From positions 62,001 to 126,000 of the forward strand of contig CANJMI010000003.1 in assembly GCA_947475525.1 (NCBI GenBank): a stretch of DNA of 64,000 bases, in the 5' to 3' direction. The first letter of the stretch is position 1; each line of letters begins with the position of its first letter. This stretch comes from Polyangiaceae bacterium. Its GTDB lineage: Bacteria > Myxococcota_A > Polyangia > Polyangiales > Polyangiaceae. Shown here one piece after another: positions 19,456-29,233 of the stretch. A program made the translations under genes and the position numbers. The notes beneath the pieces are model-generated. The model saw only the letters and a program-made list of their open reading frames with translations. It searched no databases and was not told the DNA's origin.

Positions 19456-22400
19456 GCCGCGCGGCAGGGGGATCCCCCCTCGCGAAGTCGCAGCTGGGCC
19501 GGGTTCGTCATTGAGCAGCGCACGGTAGTCCTCGAGGATCAGAAACAGCGGCACGAGTCCGCCAGCGCCGAGTGAGCGCACCATGCGCAGGGCGTCGCCG
19601 ATACGAACGACCCGTTCGACGCTTCGCTCCGGAAGCGCCGCGTCGTTGGCGAGTTTGCCCGTCGCCCGCTGCCGTACATTCGCCGCTTCGCGCTCGAGCG
19701 AAACATGGAAGCGTCGCTCCCACGTGTTCGCGGGGAGTTGTGTCGAGAGTACGTCGCTGAACGTGTCGAGCTCGAGGGAGTTCCCGGCTCGCAAGTAGTT
19801 CGCCGCGGCGGTGGTGAGGGCGATGTTGCTCTCGCGTGCGGCGGCCATCACCGCGAACGCGTCGCGCATGAGCGAGGTCCGAGCGATGCGCGCCGCGAGG
19901 TCAGGGCCAAAACCCTTCTGGGCGAGGTCCGCTACGCGCGAGTCGTAGGCCGTGCGGGCCTGACCTTCGAGTGCCGCGAGCCGAGCGTCGGTCGCCTCGT
20001 CGAACTCCTTTTGGATCGAGGCCAAGGCCTCCGACATCACCCGCCAGTTGGCCTCATTCCACAGCCACCAGCGGAGAAGCGACACGTGCACTTCTTCGAG
20101 GGCGAGCAGCGCCGCGTACTGGTCGGCGGACGCGACCTTGAAGTCGCAGGCGTGGATCGCCTCTCGAATCGGCCGTCCACCGACGAGCTGATCGCAGATG
20201 AGGTAGCGCACGACGAGTTGCTCGACCGGGAGTTGAGTCTCTTTCGCGAGATCGACGAGCAGCGTGCAGCCGGCTTGGTTGACCACCGCGTTCGTGACTA
20301 CCGTCGCTACGATTTCACGCCGCAGATGGTGGCTCAGGATCTGTTCGCGGTATTGCTCGGTGACCTTCCTCGGGAAGTACGAGAACAGGTACGGCTCGAC
20401 GAACGGCAGGTCCGGGATCCCCGAGGCGAGGACGCGGGGGAACAGATCATTTTTTGTGTGAGCGACCAGAACCGCAAGCAAATTGCGGGTCAAACCGCGG
20501 CCCGTCGAGAGCCATGAGCGCAGCTCTTCGTCGGACGGGATGTGCTCTGCGGCTCGACTGAGGCCGTTCTTGTCGAGGTAACCGAGCACGTCCAAGAAGC
20601 GCTCTCCGCTTTTCTTTGTGCGCACTTGCTCCATCGAGAGAAGGGCACTTTGCAGGTAGTTGTCTTGGACGCACGCAAGGCCGACGTCCGATTCGATCTC
20701 ACGCAAGAAGGCGTCACGCGCTTCACGCGGAATGGCGCCCGAGGCCATCAGCGGCGCGAACAAGATCTTCAGATTGACCTCGTGGTCGCTGCAGTCGACG
20801 CCGGCCGAGTTGTCGATGGCGTCGGTGTTGGAGCGGCCGCCGAGCAGCAAATACTCGGTGCGCGCTCGCTGGGTGACGGCGAGGTTTGCGCCTTCGCCGA
20901 TGACCCTTGCGCGGAGCTCGCTCGCGCTGATGCGGACGTTGTCGTTCACCTTGTCGCCGACCTCGGTGTGGGTCTCGATGCTCGCCTTCACGTACGTGCC
21001 GATGCCGCCGAACCACACGAGATCGACGTCGAGCGCCAAGATCGCGCGGACGAGGTCGGGGCCTGAGACGACGCTCGCCTCGAGGCCGAGAAGCTTCTGA
21101 ACCTGACGGGACAGCGTGATTTCCTTGGCGGCGCGCTCGAACACTCCGCCGCCGTTGCTTATCGTGCTCGTGTCGTAGTCGCTCCACTGCGAGCCTGGCA
21201 GCTTGAACATGCGCTGCCGCTCGGCGTAAGCGACACTCGGTTCGGGTTCGGGATCGAGGAAGACGTGTTTGTGGTTGAAGGCAGCCACGAGCTTCAACTT
21301 CTCGTTCAGGAGCATGCCGTTGCCGAACACGTCTCCGCTCATGTCACCGACCCCGGCGACGCGGATCGATGTTGTGCGGATGTCGATCCCCATCTCGCGG
21401 AAATGCCGCTCGACGTTCGTCCAGCCGCCGCGTGACGTGATGCCCATCACCTTGTGGTCGTAGCCCGCGGAGCCGCCCGAGGCGAAGGCGTCGTCGAGCC
21501 AGAACTTGTAACGCGTCGAGATGCCGTTCGCGGTGTCGCTGAGGTGGGCCGTCCCTTTGTCTGCCGCCACGACGAGGTACGGATCATCCTCGTCGTAACG
21601 CACGACGTTCGGGGGCGGCACGATGCCGCTGACCTGGTAGTTGTCGGTCACGTCGAGCAAGCCGGCGATGAAGTGCTCGTACTGACGCTTCGCCTCGGCG
21701 CCCATTTCAGCTCGGTCGGCAAACTGTCGCTTCGTGAAGAAACCGCCTTTCGAGCCGACGGGCACGATCACCGTGTTCTTCAGAGTCTGCGTGCGTTGGA
21801 GACCCAAGACCTCGGTGCGAAAATCGTCGCCACGGTCGCTATGACGAATACCGCCGCGGGCCACTTTGCCCCCGCGGAGGTGAATGCCTTCGACGGCGGG
21901 GCCATGGACGTAGATCTCGAAGAGTGGGCACGGTCGCGGCATGTGCTCGATAGCGTCGCTCTCGAGCTTGATCGAGATGACGTCGGCGCGACCCGGCCGG
22001 AAGTAATTGGTGCGGCAGGTGGCCTCGAAGAGATTGAAGAAGCGACGCAGGATCGCGTCCTCCTGAATGACCGAGACCTTTTGGAGGAGCTCATCCATGC
22101 GTGCCGCGAGCGGCGGCAGGAGGGTGGCTGTGCGCTCAGCTGGGGAGAGGTCGAGGTCGGTCGCGAATTTCGCGTGGAAATACTCGGTGAAGAGCGAAGC
22201 GGCCGTCGGGTGTTTGAGCAGCGTCTCGTCGACGGTCTGCATCGCGAACCCTTGAAACACTTGCGTGAAATAGTTTCGGTAGGTGACGAGCAGATCGATT
22301 TGGCGCCAGTCGAGTCCGGACAGGTAACCGAGTCCGAGGAGCCGGTCGTTGCCGAGGTGGTGGGTCAATACGAGCCGCACAATCGCGCCGAGCCGCTCGA

Positions 22401-24276
22401 GGGCCGCTTCGTCTTCGATGCGCTTTCCGCCTTCGCCACTGATCTCGAAGCAGTTGATATGCACCGGGCCTGCGCCCGTCGTGATGCGCTCGGCCATGCG
22501 GCTCGTCGCGCGGAGCGCCATGCGCTCGAGCACGGGCACCACGTCATTGAGGAGCAACTCACTGCGCGAAAAAAGTCTCAACGACGTGTGGCGCTCGGGC
22601 CCTTCGCCAAGGACGGTGAGCGCGCAGGACAGCCCGTCTCCGTCGTCGATCTTTTCCATCAGCGCGATGTCGCCGAGCGCGATCTCCGGCGACTGGAGGC
22701 CCTTGTAGGACTCGGGAAAGCGAGCGCCGTGGCGCGCCAAGATCTCTTGGGCCGAGGATACCGTGGCGAGGTAGCGCGACTGCGTCCCGGTCTCGCCGCG
22801 ACCGCGGTAGCGCTTGAAGATCAGCCGCCGGAGTTGGTCCTCCCAGCTTTCGAGCAGCAGATCGAGCTTCTGCTGCAAGATCTCGAGGTCGGTGTCGGTG
22901 ACGTTTGGTCGGTACCTGCCCACCGTGAAGTGCATTCGAATCGGCGACTCGTCGTCGGTTTCGGCGCGGTACTCGCGGAGTTTCGGTGTGCCAAGATACT
23001 CGCGGATCTCTTGGGAGAGCCGTTCACGCATCGCTTCGGAAAAGCGCATTCGCGGGACGACACAGACGGCGCTCATGCGGCGTCCGCCCTTCCGCCGCCA
23101 GACGAACACTCGGGCTTGATCGCGCGATTCGGCTCGGCGAAATTGCTCCGCGATCTCTCGAATTTCGTCGGTGGTCCAATAGAATAAATCCTCGAGCGGG
23201 ATCGAGTCGAGGATCGCGTGGACCTTGTTGTAGGAGTAGCTACCGGGCGGATCTTCGAGGTTCGCCATGACCTCTTCGATGCGATTCGCAACGACCGGCA
23301 CGCGCCGATTCGGTTGCTTCAACCCGCGGGTTGAGATGAGGCCGATGAACACGTGCTCGCCGACGTACCGGCCATCGGGCCCTGGCTGAGCGACGCCGAA
23401 GTAGCGGACTTGCGCGACCGAGCGAACCACGGTCGTGTAATCGGTGCGGTAAAACGAGTAGAGCTCGTCGCGATTGCGTCGCGTGGCGACGATGTCGCCG
23501 ATGACTTCGTTGAGATCGATGTCGTCCGTTGCAAAGAGGCCGAGTCGGCGCTCGGGTTCCTTCACGCCGTTCGCCTCGTACGGGAAATAGGCGTAACCGC
23601 TGAAGACGAAGTTGTCGTCGGCGAGCCAGTTCGAAAGCTCGAGGGCCTCGGTGGCTTCGGCTGCGCGTGGGGTCGTTCCCGTGCCGAGCGCCGTCATGAA
23701 TCCGCGTGCGTGCTCGAAGCGCTCGCGTATCGACACGAACGCTCCGTTGACGAGCAGGAGGCACTCGAGTCGTGCAACGAGGTCGGCGCGGAGGGCGTCG
23801 CGTCGCTCGCCGGGGATAGGGGTCACCTGCATGTACACTTGCGAGATGCGAGTGCCGCGGCCGCGGTCGCGGTCGATGCCGGTGATGTGGCCGTTGTCGT
23901 GGATAACGCCGTGGATCGGGTGCAGAACGAACTGCACGTGCAGACCTTGCTGGCGGAGGAACGCCTTGATCGTACGGACGACGAAGGCGCAGTCGGGCAG
24001 GCGGGTTTCGATGACGGTGCACGGCGGCTCGTCGCTGAGCAGCGTCGACTCCGGCTCGCGGATCGCGACTTTGACGGTGCGGGAGAAGTCCTCTTCGAGG
24101 AACGCAAACCGGTCCATCGTAAAGGCGAGCAAGCGATTGGGGTCGACCTCGCTCAGCACCTCGGGTGGAATCGCGCGGCAGTAAGCGTGAATGTACGCAT
24201 CGAGCCTCTCGCGGTGAGTTTCTTTCACCGCTTGGTGCGCGAGCGATAGGACTTGGCGGACGACCTCGGTTTGCAT
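19441..24276 (-). CDS. gdh: NAD-specific glutamate dehydrogenase, GDH-180 class
   Basis: A very large (1611-residue) NAD-dependent glutamate dehydrogenase of the GDH-180 type known from Streptomyces and Pseudomonas, which deaminates glutamate to 2-oxoglutarate. The N-terminal ~700 residues carry ACT-like regulatory modules (for example LPDCAFVVRTIKAFLRQQGL). The catalytic region in the middle contains RGGKVARGGIRHSDRGDDFR, VPVGSKGGFFTKRQF and VVAADKGTAHLSDTAN. Then comes the Rossmann domain (IRVAGVGDMSGDVFGNGML) and a long helical C-terminal domain. Length fits the class. The gene is monocistronic by position and convergent with cdsA. Confidence 0.95.
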   Translation of the reverse strand: MQTEVVRQVLSLAHQAVKETHRERLDAYIHAYCRAIPPEVLSEVDPNRLLAFTMDRFAFLEEDFSRTVKVAIREPESTLLSDEPPCTVIETRLPDCAFVVRTIKAFLRQQGLHVQFVLHPIHGVIHDNGHITGIDRDRGRGTRISQVYMQVTPIPGERRDALRADLVARLECLLLVNGAFVSIRERFEHARGFMTALGTGTTPRAAEATEALELSNWLADDNFVFSGYAYFPYEANGVKEPERRLGLFATDDIDLNEVIGDIVATRRNRDELYSFYRTDYTTVVRSVAQVRYFGVAQPGPDGRYVGEHVFIGLISTRGLKQPNRRVPVVANRIEEVMANLEDPPGSYSYNKVHAILDSIPLEDLFYWTTDEIREIAEQFRRAESRDQARVFVWRRKGGRRMSAVCVVPRMRFSEAMRERLSQEIREYLGTPKLREYRAETDDESPIRMHFTVGRYRPNVTDTDLEILQQKLDLLLESWEDQLRRLIFKRYRGRGETGTQSRYLATVSSAQEILARHGARFPESYKGLQSPEIALGDIALMEKIDDGDGLSCALTVLGEGPERHTSLRLFSRSELLLNDVVPVLERMALRATSRMAERITTGAGPVHINCFEISGEGGKRIEDEAALERLGAIVRLVLTHHLGNDRLLGLGYLSGLDWRQIDLLVTYRNYFTQVFQGFAMQTVDETLLKHPTAASLFTEYFHAKFATDLDLSPAERTATLLPPLAARMDELLQKVSVIQEDAILRRFFNLFEATCRTNYFRPGRADVISIKLESDAIEHMPRPCPLFEIYVHGPAVEGIHLRGGKVARGGIRHSDRGDDFRTEVLGLQRTQTLKNTVIVPVGSKGGFFTKRQFADRAEMGAEAKRQYEHFIAGLLDVTDNYQVSGIVPPPNVVRYDEDDPYLVVAADKGTAHLSDTANGISTRYKFWLDDAFASGGSAGYDHKVMGITSRGGWTNVERHFREMGIDIRTTSIRVAGVGDMSGDVFGNGMLLNEKLKLVAAFNHKHVFLDPEPEPSVAYAERQRMFKLPGSQWSDYDTSTISNGGGVFERAAKEITLSRQVQKLLGLEASVVSGPDLVRAILALDVDLVWFGGIGTYVKASIETHTEVGDKVNDNVRISASELRARVIGEGANLAVTQRARTEYLLLGGRSNTDAIDNSAGVDCSDHEVNLKILFAPLMASGAIPREARDAFLREIESDVGLACVQDNYLQSALLSMEQVRTKKSGERFLDVLGYLDKNGLSRAAEHIPSDEELRSWLSTGRGLTRNLLAVLVAHTKNDLFPRVLASGIPDLPFVEPYLFSYFPRKVTEQYREQILSHHLRREIVATVVTNAVVNQAGCTLLVDLAKETQLPVEQLVVRYLICDQLVGGRPIREAIHACDFKVASADQYAALLALEEVHVSLLRWWLWNEANWRVMSEALASIQKEFDEATDARLAALEGQARTAYDSRVADLAQKGFGPDLAARIARTSLMRDAFAVMAAARESNIALTTAAANYLRAGNSLELDTFSDVLSTQLPANTWERRFHVSLEREAANVRQRATGKLANDAALPERSVERVVRIGDALRMVRSLGAGGLVPLFLILEDYRALLNDEPGPAATSRGGIPLPRGSVKG

Positions 24277-24434
24277 CGCGATTACCTTCTCGGGAACGGC
24301 GCGAACACTACCAGACTCCGGGCCGAGTCGACGCCGCGCTTCGCTGTGAAGTTGCCACGACCTTGACGCGCCGCGGCATACGGACGGCAGGCTTGCGTCC
24401 GCCGAGTCTCACCACCATCATCGCGTTTGGTAAA

Positions 24435-25544
24435 ATGATCGATTGCGCCCGCGTTCTCGTCCTCTACGCCGGTGGCACCATCGGGATGAAAGCGAGTGGG
24501 CGCGGGTACGTGCCGAGCCCTGGCTACTTGGCCGAACAGCTCGCGCGACTGCCGCAGTTCCACGACGCGTCTTTGCCGGTCGAGCACGATGACGGAAGGC
24601 CGGTCTTCATCACGCCTCCTTCGCGCGAAGGGCGACGTGTTGCGCTGACGGTCAAAGAGTACCAGCCGCTGCTCGACTCCTCGAACATGGGCATGGAGGA
24701 TTGGGCGCGCATCGCCGAAGACGTCGGCCGGCACGACTCCGAGTTCGACGCGTTCGTCGTACTTCACGGCACCGACACGATGGCCTACTCGGCCTCCGCG
24801 CTCTCGTTCATGCTCGAGAACCTGTCGAAGACCGTGATCCTGACGGGCTCGCAGATCCCCCTCACGACGGCCCGCACCGACGCGCTCGACAATTTATTGG
24901 GCGCGCTCACCATCGCCGGCCAATTCGAGATCCCCGAAGTTTGCTTGTATTTTTGCCACAAATTGCTCCGCGGCAATCGCGCTCAGAAGCAAGACGCGTC
25001 TGGCTTTGATGCGTTTCTCTCGGGGAATTTTCCGCCGCTCGTCGAGGTCGGTATCGACATCAAGGCGAACTGGGACGCGATTTTGCGCCCGACGGGTGAG
25101 CCGCTTCGCGTGCAGACGGCGATGAACCCCAATGTGGCTGCGCTTCGGCTTTTCCCAGGAATTACAGCAGAAACGCTCGCAAATTTTCTCCGGCCGCCGC
25201 TCGAAGGCGTGGTGCTGGAGACGTACGGAAGTGGCAACGCACCCGACCGAAGACGTGATCTGCTCGATGCGCTGAGCGAGGCGACACGCCGCGGCGTCGT
25301 CATCGTCAATTGCACTCAATGCCACAAGGGCATGGTGAGCACGACGTACGCCGCCGGTACCGCGCTTGCCGAGGCGGGCGTGATTGGTGGCGCTGACCTC
25401 ACCCCCGAAGCGGCGTTGACGAAGCTCAGTTACTTGCTCGCCCGGGACCTCTCACCCGAGGCGATACGTTCGCTCATGCAGCAAAATTTACGGGGTGAAC
25501 TTACCGAAGGCCAAGGACGGCGCTTTTCATTTCGCGAGCCTTAA
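24435..25544 (+). CDS. ansA: Type I L-asparaginase (cytoplasmic)
   Basis: A 369-residue asparaginase resembling E. coli AnsA along most of its length. It has YAGGTIGM (Thr15), HGTDTM (Thr113, Asp114), ALSFMLENLSKTVILTGSQI, the YGSGNAP loop and a C-terminal QNLRGELT. No signal peptide, so cytosolic. A ~30-residue insertion after the first domain (around HDDGRPVFITPPSREG) makes it longer than the enterobacterial enzyme. ATG at 24435 is selected because the family N-terminus starts there; the frame is open 90 codons further upstream without similarity. It is divergent from gdh, a plausible amino-acid catabolism pairing. Confidence 0.93.
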   Translation: MIDCARVLVLYAGGTIGMKASGRGYVPSPGYLAEQLARLPQFHDASLPVEHDDGRPVFITPPSREGRRVALTVKEYQPLLDSSNMGMEDWARIAEDVGRHDSEFDAFVVLHGTDTMAYSASALSFMLENLSKTVILTGSQIPLTTARTDALDNLLGALTIAGQFEIPEVCLYFCHKLLRGNRAQKQDASGFDAFLSGNFPPLVEVGIDIKANWDAILRPTGEPLRVQTAMNPNVAALRLFPGITAETLANFLRPPLEGVVLETYGSGNAPDRRRDLLDALSEATRRGVVIVNCTQCHKGMVSTTYAAGTALAEAGVIGGADLTPEAALTKLSYLLARDLSPEAIRSLMQQNLRGELTEGQGRRFSFREP

Positions 25545-25547
25545 CGC

Positions 25548-26489
25548 TCATGTCGCGGGCCTTGAGTCGGTCTCGTGAAGCGCCACGTTCGGCTCTGAGA
25601 CGACCGCCGCGCGCTCGCCGATGCAGAGAGTGCTCCCGTCCGACGTGTGCTTGTAGCGCAGCATCGCCAGTGCCCACGTGTCCGTTTCGGTTGCCGCGCT
25701 GCTCGTGACGCTGCCCGCGACGGTGCCATCCACGGTGCAAACTTCCGAGCCCGCGGCGAGGGGAACGGCACCCGCGACGTGTAGCCGCACCAAGCGTTTC
25801 GCTGCGTGCCCGCGCTTCTCCAGCATGTACACGGCCTCCTGACCGACGTAGCAACCTTTGTCGAAGGACACGGCAAGGCGCTCGAGCCGCGCTTCCTGTG
25901 GGTAGCAGCCCGCTTCGAAGTCGATCCCAAAGGCTGGAATCAGGCGCTCGATGCGAATGCGGTCCCAGCCTTCCGGGCTCGCGAGCACCGCGCCCGTCGT
26001 GGCGGTAAGCGCTTCGGCCACGTTGGGCGAGCAATTCTCCGGAACGACGAGCGCCGCGAATGGAAGACCGGCGAGTGACCCCAAACCCGAGGCGCCACCG
26101 AGTCGCTCGGCTTCTGCGCCGACCCGTCGCGCGTCGGGACCGTAGGCGAGCCACCACGCGTACGTGGCTTCGCGGGTGAGCTCGGCATCTTCCATCACGA
26201 GGTGCGCTTCGAGGTGCTCTTTCAGTGCATCGGCAAGCTCGCGTCGCACGCCGACGAGCACGCGCTCCTCGGTTATGAGCAGCCAAAGTTCGGCGAGCAA
26301 GCGGCCTGTCTTGTTGGTGGCGAGCGAGTAGGCTCCATCACCAACTGCCAGCGTTTTCACGTCGCTCGTGATCATGCGCCCGAGCCACGTGAGGCGGTCC
26401 TCGCCCGTGATCGTGATCGTCGCGAGCTCGGGTAGCGGGCGCAGAAGGACGCCATTTTGAACGGCTTCTAGCTCAGGGTCCGCGATCAT
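25548..26489 (-). CDS. ygfZ: YgfZ/GcvT-like folate-binding protein
   Basis: A 313-residue protein of the YgfZ family, which uses tetrahydrofolate in maintenance of Fe-S enzymes such as MiaB. The diagnostic motif KGCYVGQE is at 211-218 with the essential cysteine at 213, preceded by LIPAFGIDFEAGCYPQE. ATG at 26489 matches the family start (PELEAVQNGVLLRPL); the longer upstream frame looks non-coding. It is convergent with ansA, 3 bp apart. Confidence 0.92.
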   Translation of the reverse strand: MIADPELEAVQNGVLLRPLPELATITITGEDRLTWLGRMITSDVKTLAVGDGAYSLATNKTGRLLAELWLLITEERVLVGVRRELADALKEHLEAHLVMEDAELTREATYAWWLAYGPDARRVGAEAERLGGASGLGSLAGLPFAALVVPENCSPNVAEALTATTGAVLASPEGWDRIRIERLIPAFGIDFEAGCYPQEARLERLAVSFDKGCYVGQEAVYMLEKRGHAAKRLVRLHVAGAVPLAAGSEVCTVDGTVAGSVTSSAATETDTWALAMLRYKHTSDGSTLCIGERAAVVSEPNVALHETDSRPAT

Positions 26490-26537
26490 GCGGGCATTAT
26501 GGTCGCGGCGGCAGCGGTTGCAAGCGTGCGAACCCCC

Positions 26538-26573
26538 AACGAAAACGGCCCACCTCCCAAAGGAGGCAGGCCG
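26538..26573 (-). terminator. Intrinsic terminator candidate
   Basis: A hairpin with CGGCC (26546-26550) and CCTCC pairing with GGAGG and GGCCG (to 26573) around a CAAA loop. On the minus strand it is followed by TTTTCGTTGG. It lies 45 bp beyond the stop of the minus-strand nucleotidyltransferase fragment and suggests that the fragment was once, or still is, transcribed. Confidence 0.5.
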
Positions 26574-26617
26574 CTCACCTACGCTTGCCGTCGCGCTCCG
26601 AGGAGAGCGAGCCCGCG

Positions 26618-26821
26618 TCACCCTCTGGACACGTCGTAAGCCGCCTCGAAGAGCGCACCACGTTCCTCGACGTCGAACGCGTCGATGACGACGAGCACGT
26701 CGATGTCACTTTCCTCATGGGCGTCCCCGCGCGCCCGCGAGCCATAGACGACGAACTCGCGCAGCCGCTCGCCGTAACGCCCCGCGAGCCAAGTACGAAA
26801 GCGCCCCAACGCACGCACCAC
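26618..26821 (-). pseudogene. Truncated minimal nucleotidyltransferase (MNT) domain
   Basis: A 67-residue frame (GTG start) carrying the core of a MNT-type nucleotidyltransferase: VVYGSRARGDAHEESDIDVL, with the GS-x-x-RG and D-x-D catalytic signature, then a helix ending AAYDVSRG. MNT proteins are usually about 100 residues or more and form HEPN-MNT toxin-antitoxin pairs. Here the frame stops right after the core. A one-base shift would add 17 more residues (DAGSLSSERDGKRR and beyond), so a frameshift is likely. No HEPN partner was found nearby. It may be a decayed antitoxin or a real short protein. Confidence 0.5.
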
Positions 26822-27052
26822 GATCGGCGGAGCGTCGAACGTCGTCGGCGGACCGATAGGGCAGGGCTATCGCGACCGGTCCCCGAAGGCCATCCGCCAA
26901 GAACGCCATCTCGGTCCTGCCCTCGCATTGACCCCACGGATGAGCAGCTTTTTCGAGCGGTTGTGTTGCGTTTGCGGATCGGCGTGCTACGCGCTGCGCT
27001 CTCAACCAATCACGCTGCAATCAATCGCCCAAGTGCGATCCCCAAAGTTTCC

Positions 27053-27997
27053 ATGAAAAATATTTGCTTTTCGTTGCCACTCATTGCCGGACTCGCCCTG
27101 TCCGGCTGCGCTTCCGAGACGGACTCGACGTCCGACGGCGGCGACGCCCCCTCGAACGCCGTCACGAGCGTGCTCGCGCCGACGACTTTCGTCGCCACAG
27201 AGGGCTGCACGTCCGCGTGGCTGACGTGGGCCGCGCCGACCATGCCCACGGGCACGACGCTCACCGGCTACTCCGTTCAGCAGGCCACAACGACCGCCGG
27301 TCCGTGGACGAACGTCGCCAACTGCCCGCAAACCTCGACCGCGGCGAATTGCGCGGCTCTCGCGCTGACCGGCGGCAGCACCTACTCGTTCCGCGTTGCG
27401 GCCATCACCAAAACCGGCACCGTCTCGTCCACCGGTCCCTACAGTAGCACCGCAACTCCAGCCGCCATTCACACCATTGGCACCACTTGCGCGAACAGGG
27501 ACCTGGGGCCAGGCGGAGGCAAGCTCTATAAAAACAACTCGTTCGCGTGCGGCCCCACGCTGTCGTCGACCTGCACGTTCCTTGAAATCGGCCCCAACCT
27601 TGGGAGCATGGCATGGTGCCAGAAACTGAATAAGGTTACGGGCGCTGTGGGTACGAACGTGGGCACTGGAGCGCCCAACACCGCCGCGATGCTCGCCATC
27701 GGCTGCACGAGCGGCGCAGGCTTCGCGGCCAACGCCTACCGAGGCGGCGGCTTCTCGGACTGGTATCTGCCGAGCGAGATTGAGGTGTTCATCGCCAACA
27801 ATCTTCTTTTTCAATACAAAAACGTATCGACGGAAATCAAACCTGTCACGTGGTCGAGCACAACTTGGTGGACCTCTACGCAGACCAGCGACTTTAACTC
27901 CACCGCAAGCACAGTAAAAATCGACTCCGCAGTTTTGGTGAACAGCGCCCTCGGCAAGGCGAGCTCCGCCGAGGTTCACCCCATCCGGACGTTTTAG
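27053..27997 (+). CDS. Lipoprotein with FN3-like and DUF1566-like domains
   Basis: A 314-residue lipoprotein with signal peptide and lipobox LALSGC (Cys18). An Asp/Ser-rich linker leads to a fibronectin-type-III-like domain (about 40-140: APTTFVATEGCTSAWLTWAA, TGYSVQQATTTAGPWTNVA). A C-terminal DUF1566/Lcl-like domain follows, with GGFSDWYLPSEIEVFIANN and a WSSTTWWTSTQ segment. Such domains are found on exported and surface proteins. ATG at 27053 is chosen for the signal peptide; the upstream open frame is not credible. No neighbour suggests a specific role. Confidence 0.8.
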   Translation: MKNICFSLPLIAGLALSGCASETDSTSDGGDAPSNAVTSVLAPTTFVATEGCTSAWLTWAAPTMPTGTTLTGYSVQQATTTAGPWTNVANCPQTSTAANCAALALTGGSTYSFRVAAITKTGTVSSTGPYSSTATPAAIHTIGTTCANRDLGPGGGKLYKNNSFACGPTLSSTCTFLEIGPNLGSMAWCQKLNKVTGAVGTNVGTGAPNTAAMLAIGCTSGAGFAANAYRGGGFSDWYLPSEIEVFIANNLLFQYKNVSTEIKPVTWSSTTWWTSTQTSDFNSTASTVKIDSAVLVNSALGKASSAEVHPIRTF

Positions 27998-28180
27998 CAT
28001 CGCCCGCGCTCATGCTCGCTCACGAGGCAAAACCCTCGCGCGCGGCTCGTTCCTCGCTCGCCGTCGATGATGCGATTCGAACCTGCATCATCGACGGCGC
28101 GATGCGGCACATTGGCCTTCGCGCCGTGCCCGACCATTCGATGGCGACAGAGTGGAACCCGACCGAAGACTTGAACGTGA

Positions 28181-28393
28181 GCCGCCTGTGCAGCCCTCAC
28201 ACGAAGGACCGCGACGAACGAGAGCTGCTGGGGCAAGCCGAAGAAGCGCTCGGGCACCTGCGCGACGTCGACGTTTCCGAAAGACAGGACGCCGCAGGGT
28301 GTGTTCGGCATGGGCGGCAACGTCACCGAATGGACCGCGCCGGCGAAGCGCGCAGAGAGGGCCGGCTTGTGCTGCGCCAGCTTGCCTCGTTAA
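28181..28393 (+). pseudogene. Fragment of formylglycine-generating-enzyme (SUMF1) domain
   Basis: A 70-codon open stretch between stop codons, without an initiation codon at its start. It encodes TFPKDRTPQGVFGMGGNVTE then W, matching the TP-x-GV-x-DM-x-GNVWEW core of FGE-sulfatase domains. The upstream catalytic and lectin-fold parts are missing and the sequence ends soon after, so this is a gene remnant. The 455-bp space between the flanking lipoprotein genes (27998-28452) otherwise shows nothing convincing. Confidence 0.55.
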
Positions 28394-28452
28394 CCCTACT
28401 GCCAATCACGACCGTGCCTGATTGCTTGAGACCGGAGTATCATCGGAGGGCT

Positions 28453-29133
28453 ATGAGCTACATGTTTCAACGCGCGCTCGCCGGGTGCTCCTTGATCGTC
28501 GGTGCCTGCTCAGCACCGCCCCTGACGACGACGAACTCTTCTGCGACCGCGGCGGCGTTTGCACCGCGCGCGGCATCCGGAGACCTAGAGATGGTGGGAA
28601 TCACGCGCTCGGCGACCGCGAACCACAAAGGCCTGGCGGTATGGTTCGAGGTCGTGCCTGGCGTGCAGATGGACCGCATCCCGATCCGCACCGTCATGCT
28701 TCACTTCAACAACACCTCGAAGGCTCCGATCCGGATCTACTTGCCGCAGTCCGAGCCTTTCCGCGCCAACATCAGCTCGCTCGTCTTGAGGGCCAGCGGC
28801 GAGAGTTTCTTCGAGCCGGAGCCGCGTCCGCACGGGTACGTCGTGACGGAGATCGACTTCCCGCTCCTTGCGCCCGGCGAAGAGAAGTCGTTCGCCCAGA
28901 CCTTTTCTCTCGATCCGATGGCGCCCGGCGCAGGCTCGGGCATCGCCAGGCGCAAGGGGTTCGAATCGGGCAAGAGCGTGAAGATCGCATGGACGTACTC
29001 GAACCAGATCAACCGGTGGGCAGGCGGCGCCCAGACGCTCGATGGCGCGACGAAGGCGCTGTTCGACGGCAAGGACATCCCCCACATCTGGACCGGCGCT
29101 CTCAGCGTGGAGGCGACCTGGACCGCGCCCTGA
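28453..29133 (+). CDS. Hypothetical lipoprotein
   Basis: A 226-residue protein. ATG at 28453, after a GGAGGG box 4 nt upstream, gives a short signal sequence with lipobox IVGAC (Cys19). The mature part is beta-rich with no recognised domain: GLAVWFEVVPGVQMDRIPIR, TVMLHFNNTSKAPIRIYLP and LLAPGEEKSF. This resembles immunoglobulin-like folds that carry backbone-rich exposed strands. Only one cysteine remains after export. It follows the SUMF1 remnant and is convergent with the Stig1-like gene. Function unknown. Confidence 0.7.
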   Translation: MSYMFQRALAGCSLIVGACSAPPLTTTNSSATAAAFAPRAASGDLEMVGITRSATANHKGLAVWFEVVPGVQMDRIPIRTVMLHFNNTSKAPIRIYLPQSEPFRANISSLVLRASGESFFEPEPRPHGYVVTEIDFPLLAPGEEKSFAQTFSLDPMAPGAGSGIARRKGFESGKSVKIAWTYSNQINRWAGGAQTLDGATKALFDGKDIPHIWTGALSVEATWTAP

Positions 29134-29233
29134 GCACGGCGAGGCGTCGGTTACATCGAGGAGCACGCCGTTATCGTCGCGCGTCTCCGGCGTCCCGAGC
29201 TTGCCAAATAGCTCGCGCGCCAATGCGGGCGCG

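Noticed and set aside
21454-23187. Long plus-strand open frame (577 codons)
   Set aside because: It is antisense to the GDH catalytic region, which is conserved; such mirrors are common in high-GC genes.
28585-29223. Minus-strand frame beginning MARELFGKLGTPETRDD
   Set aside because: The first ~25 residues look protein-like, but the rest is antisense to the lipoprotein gene at 28453; at most a gene-end remnant.
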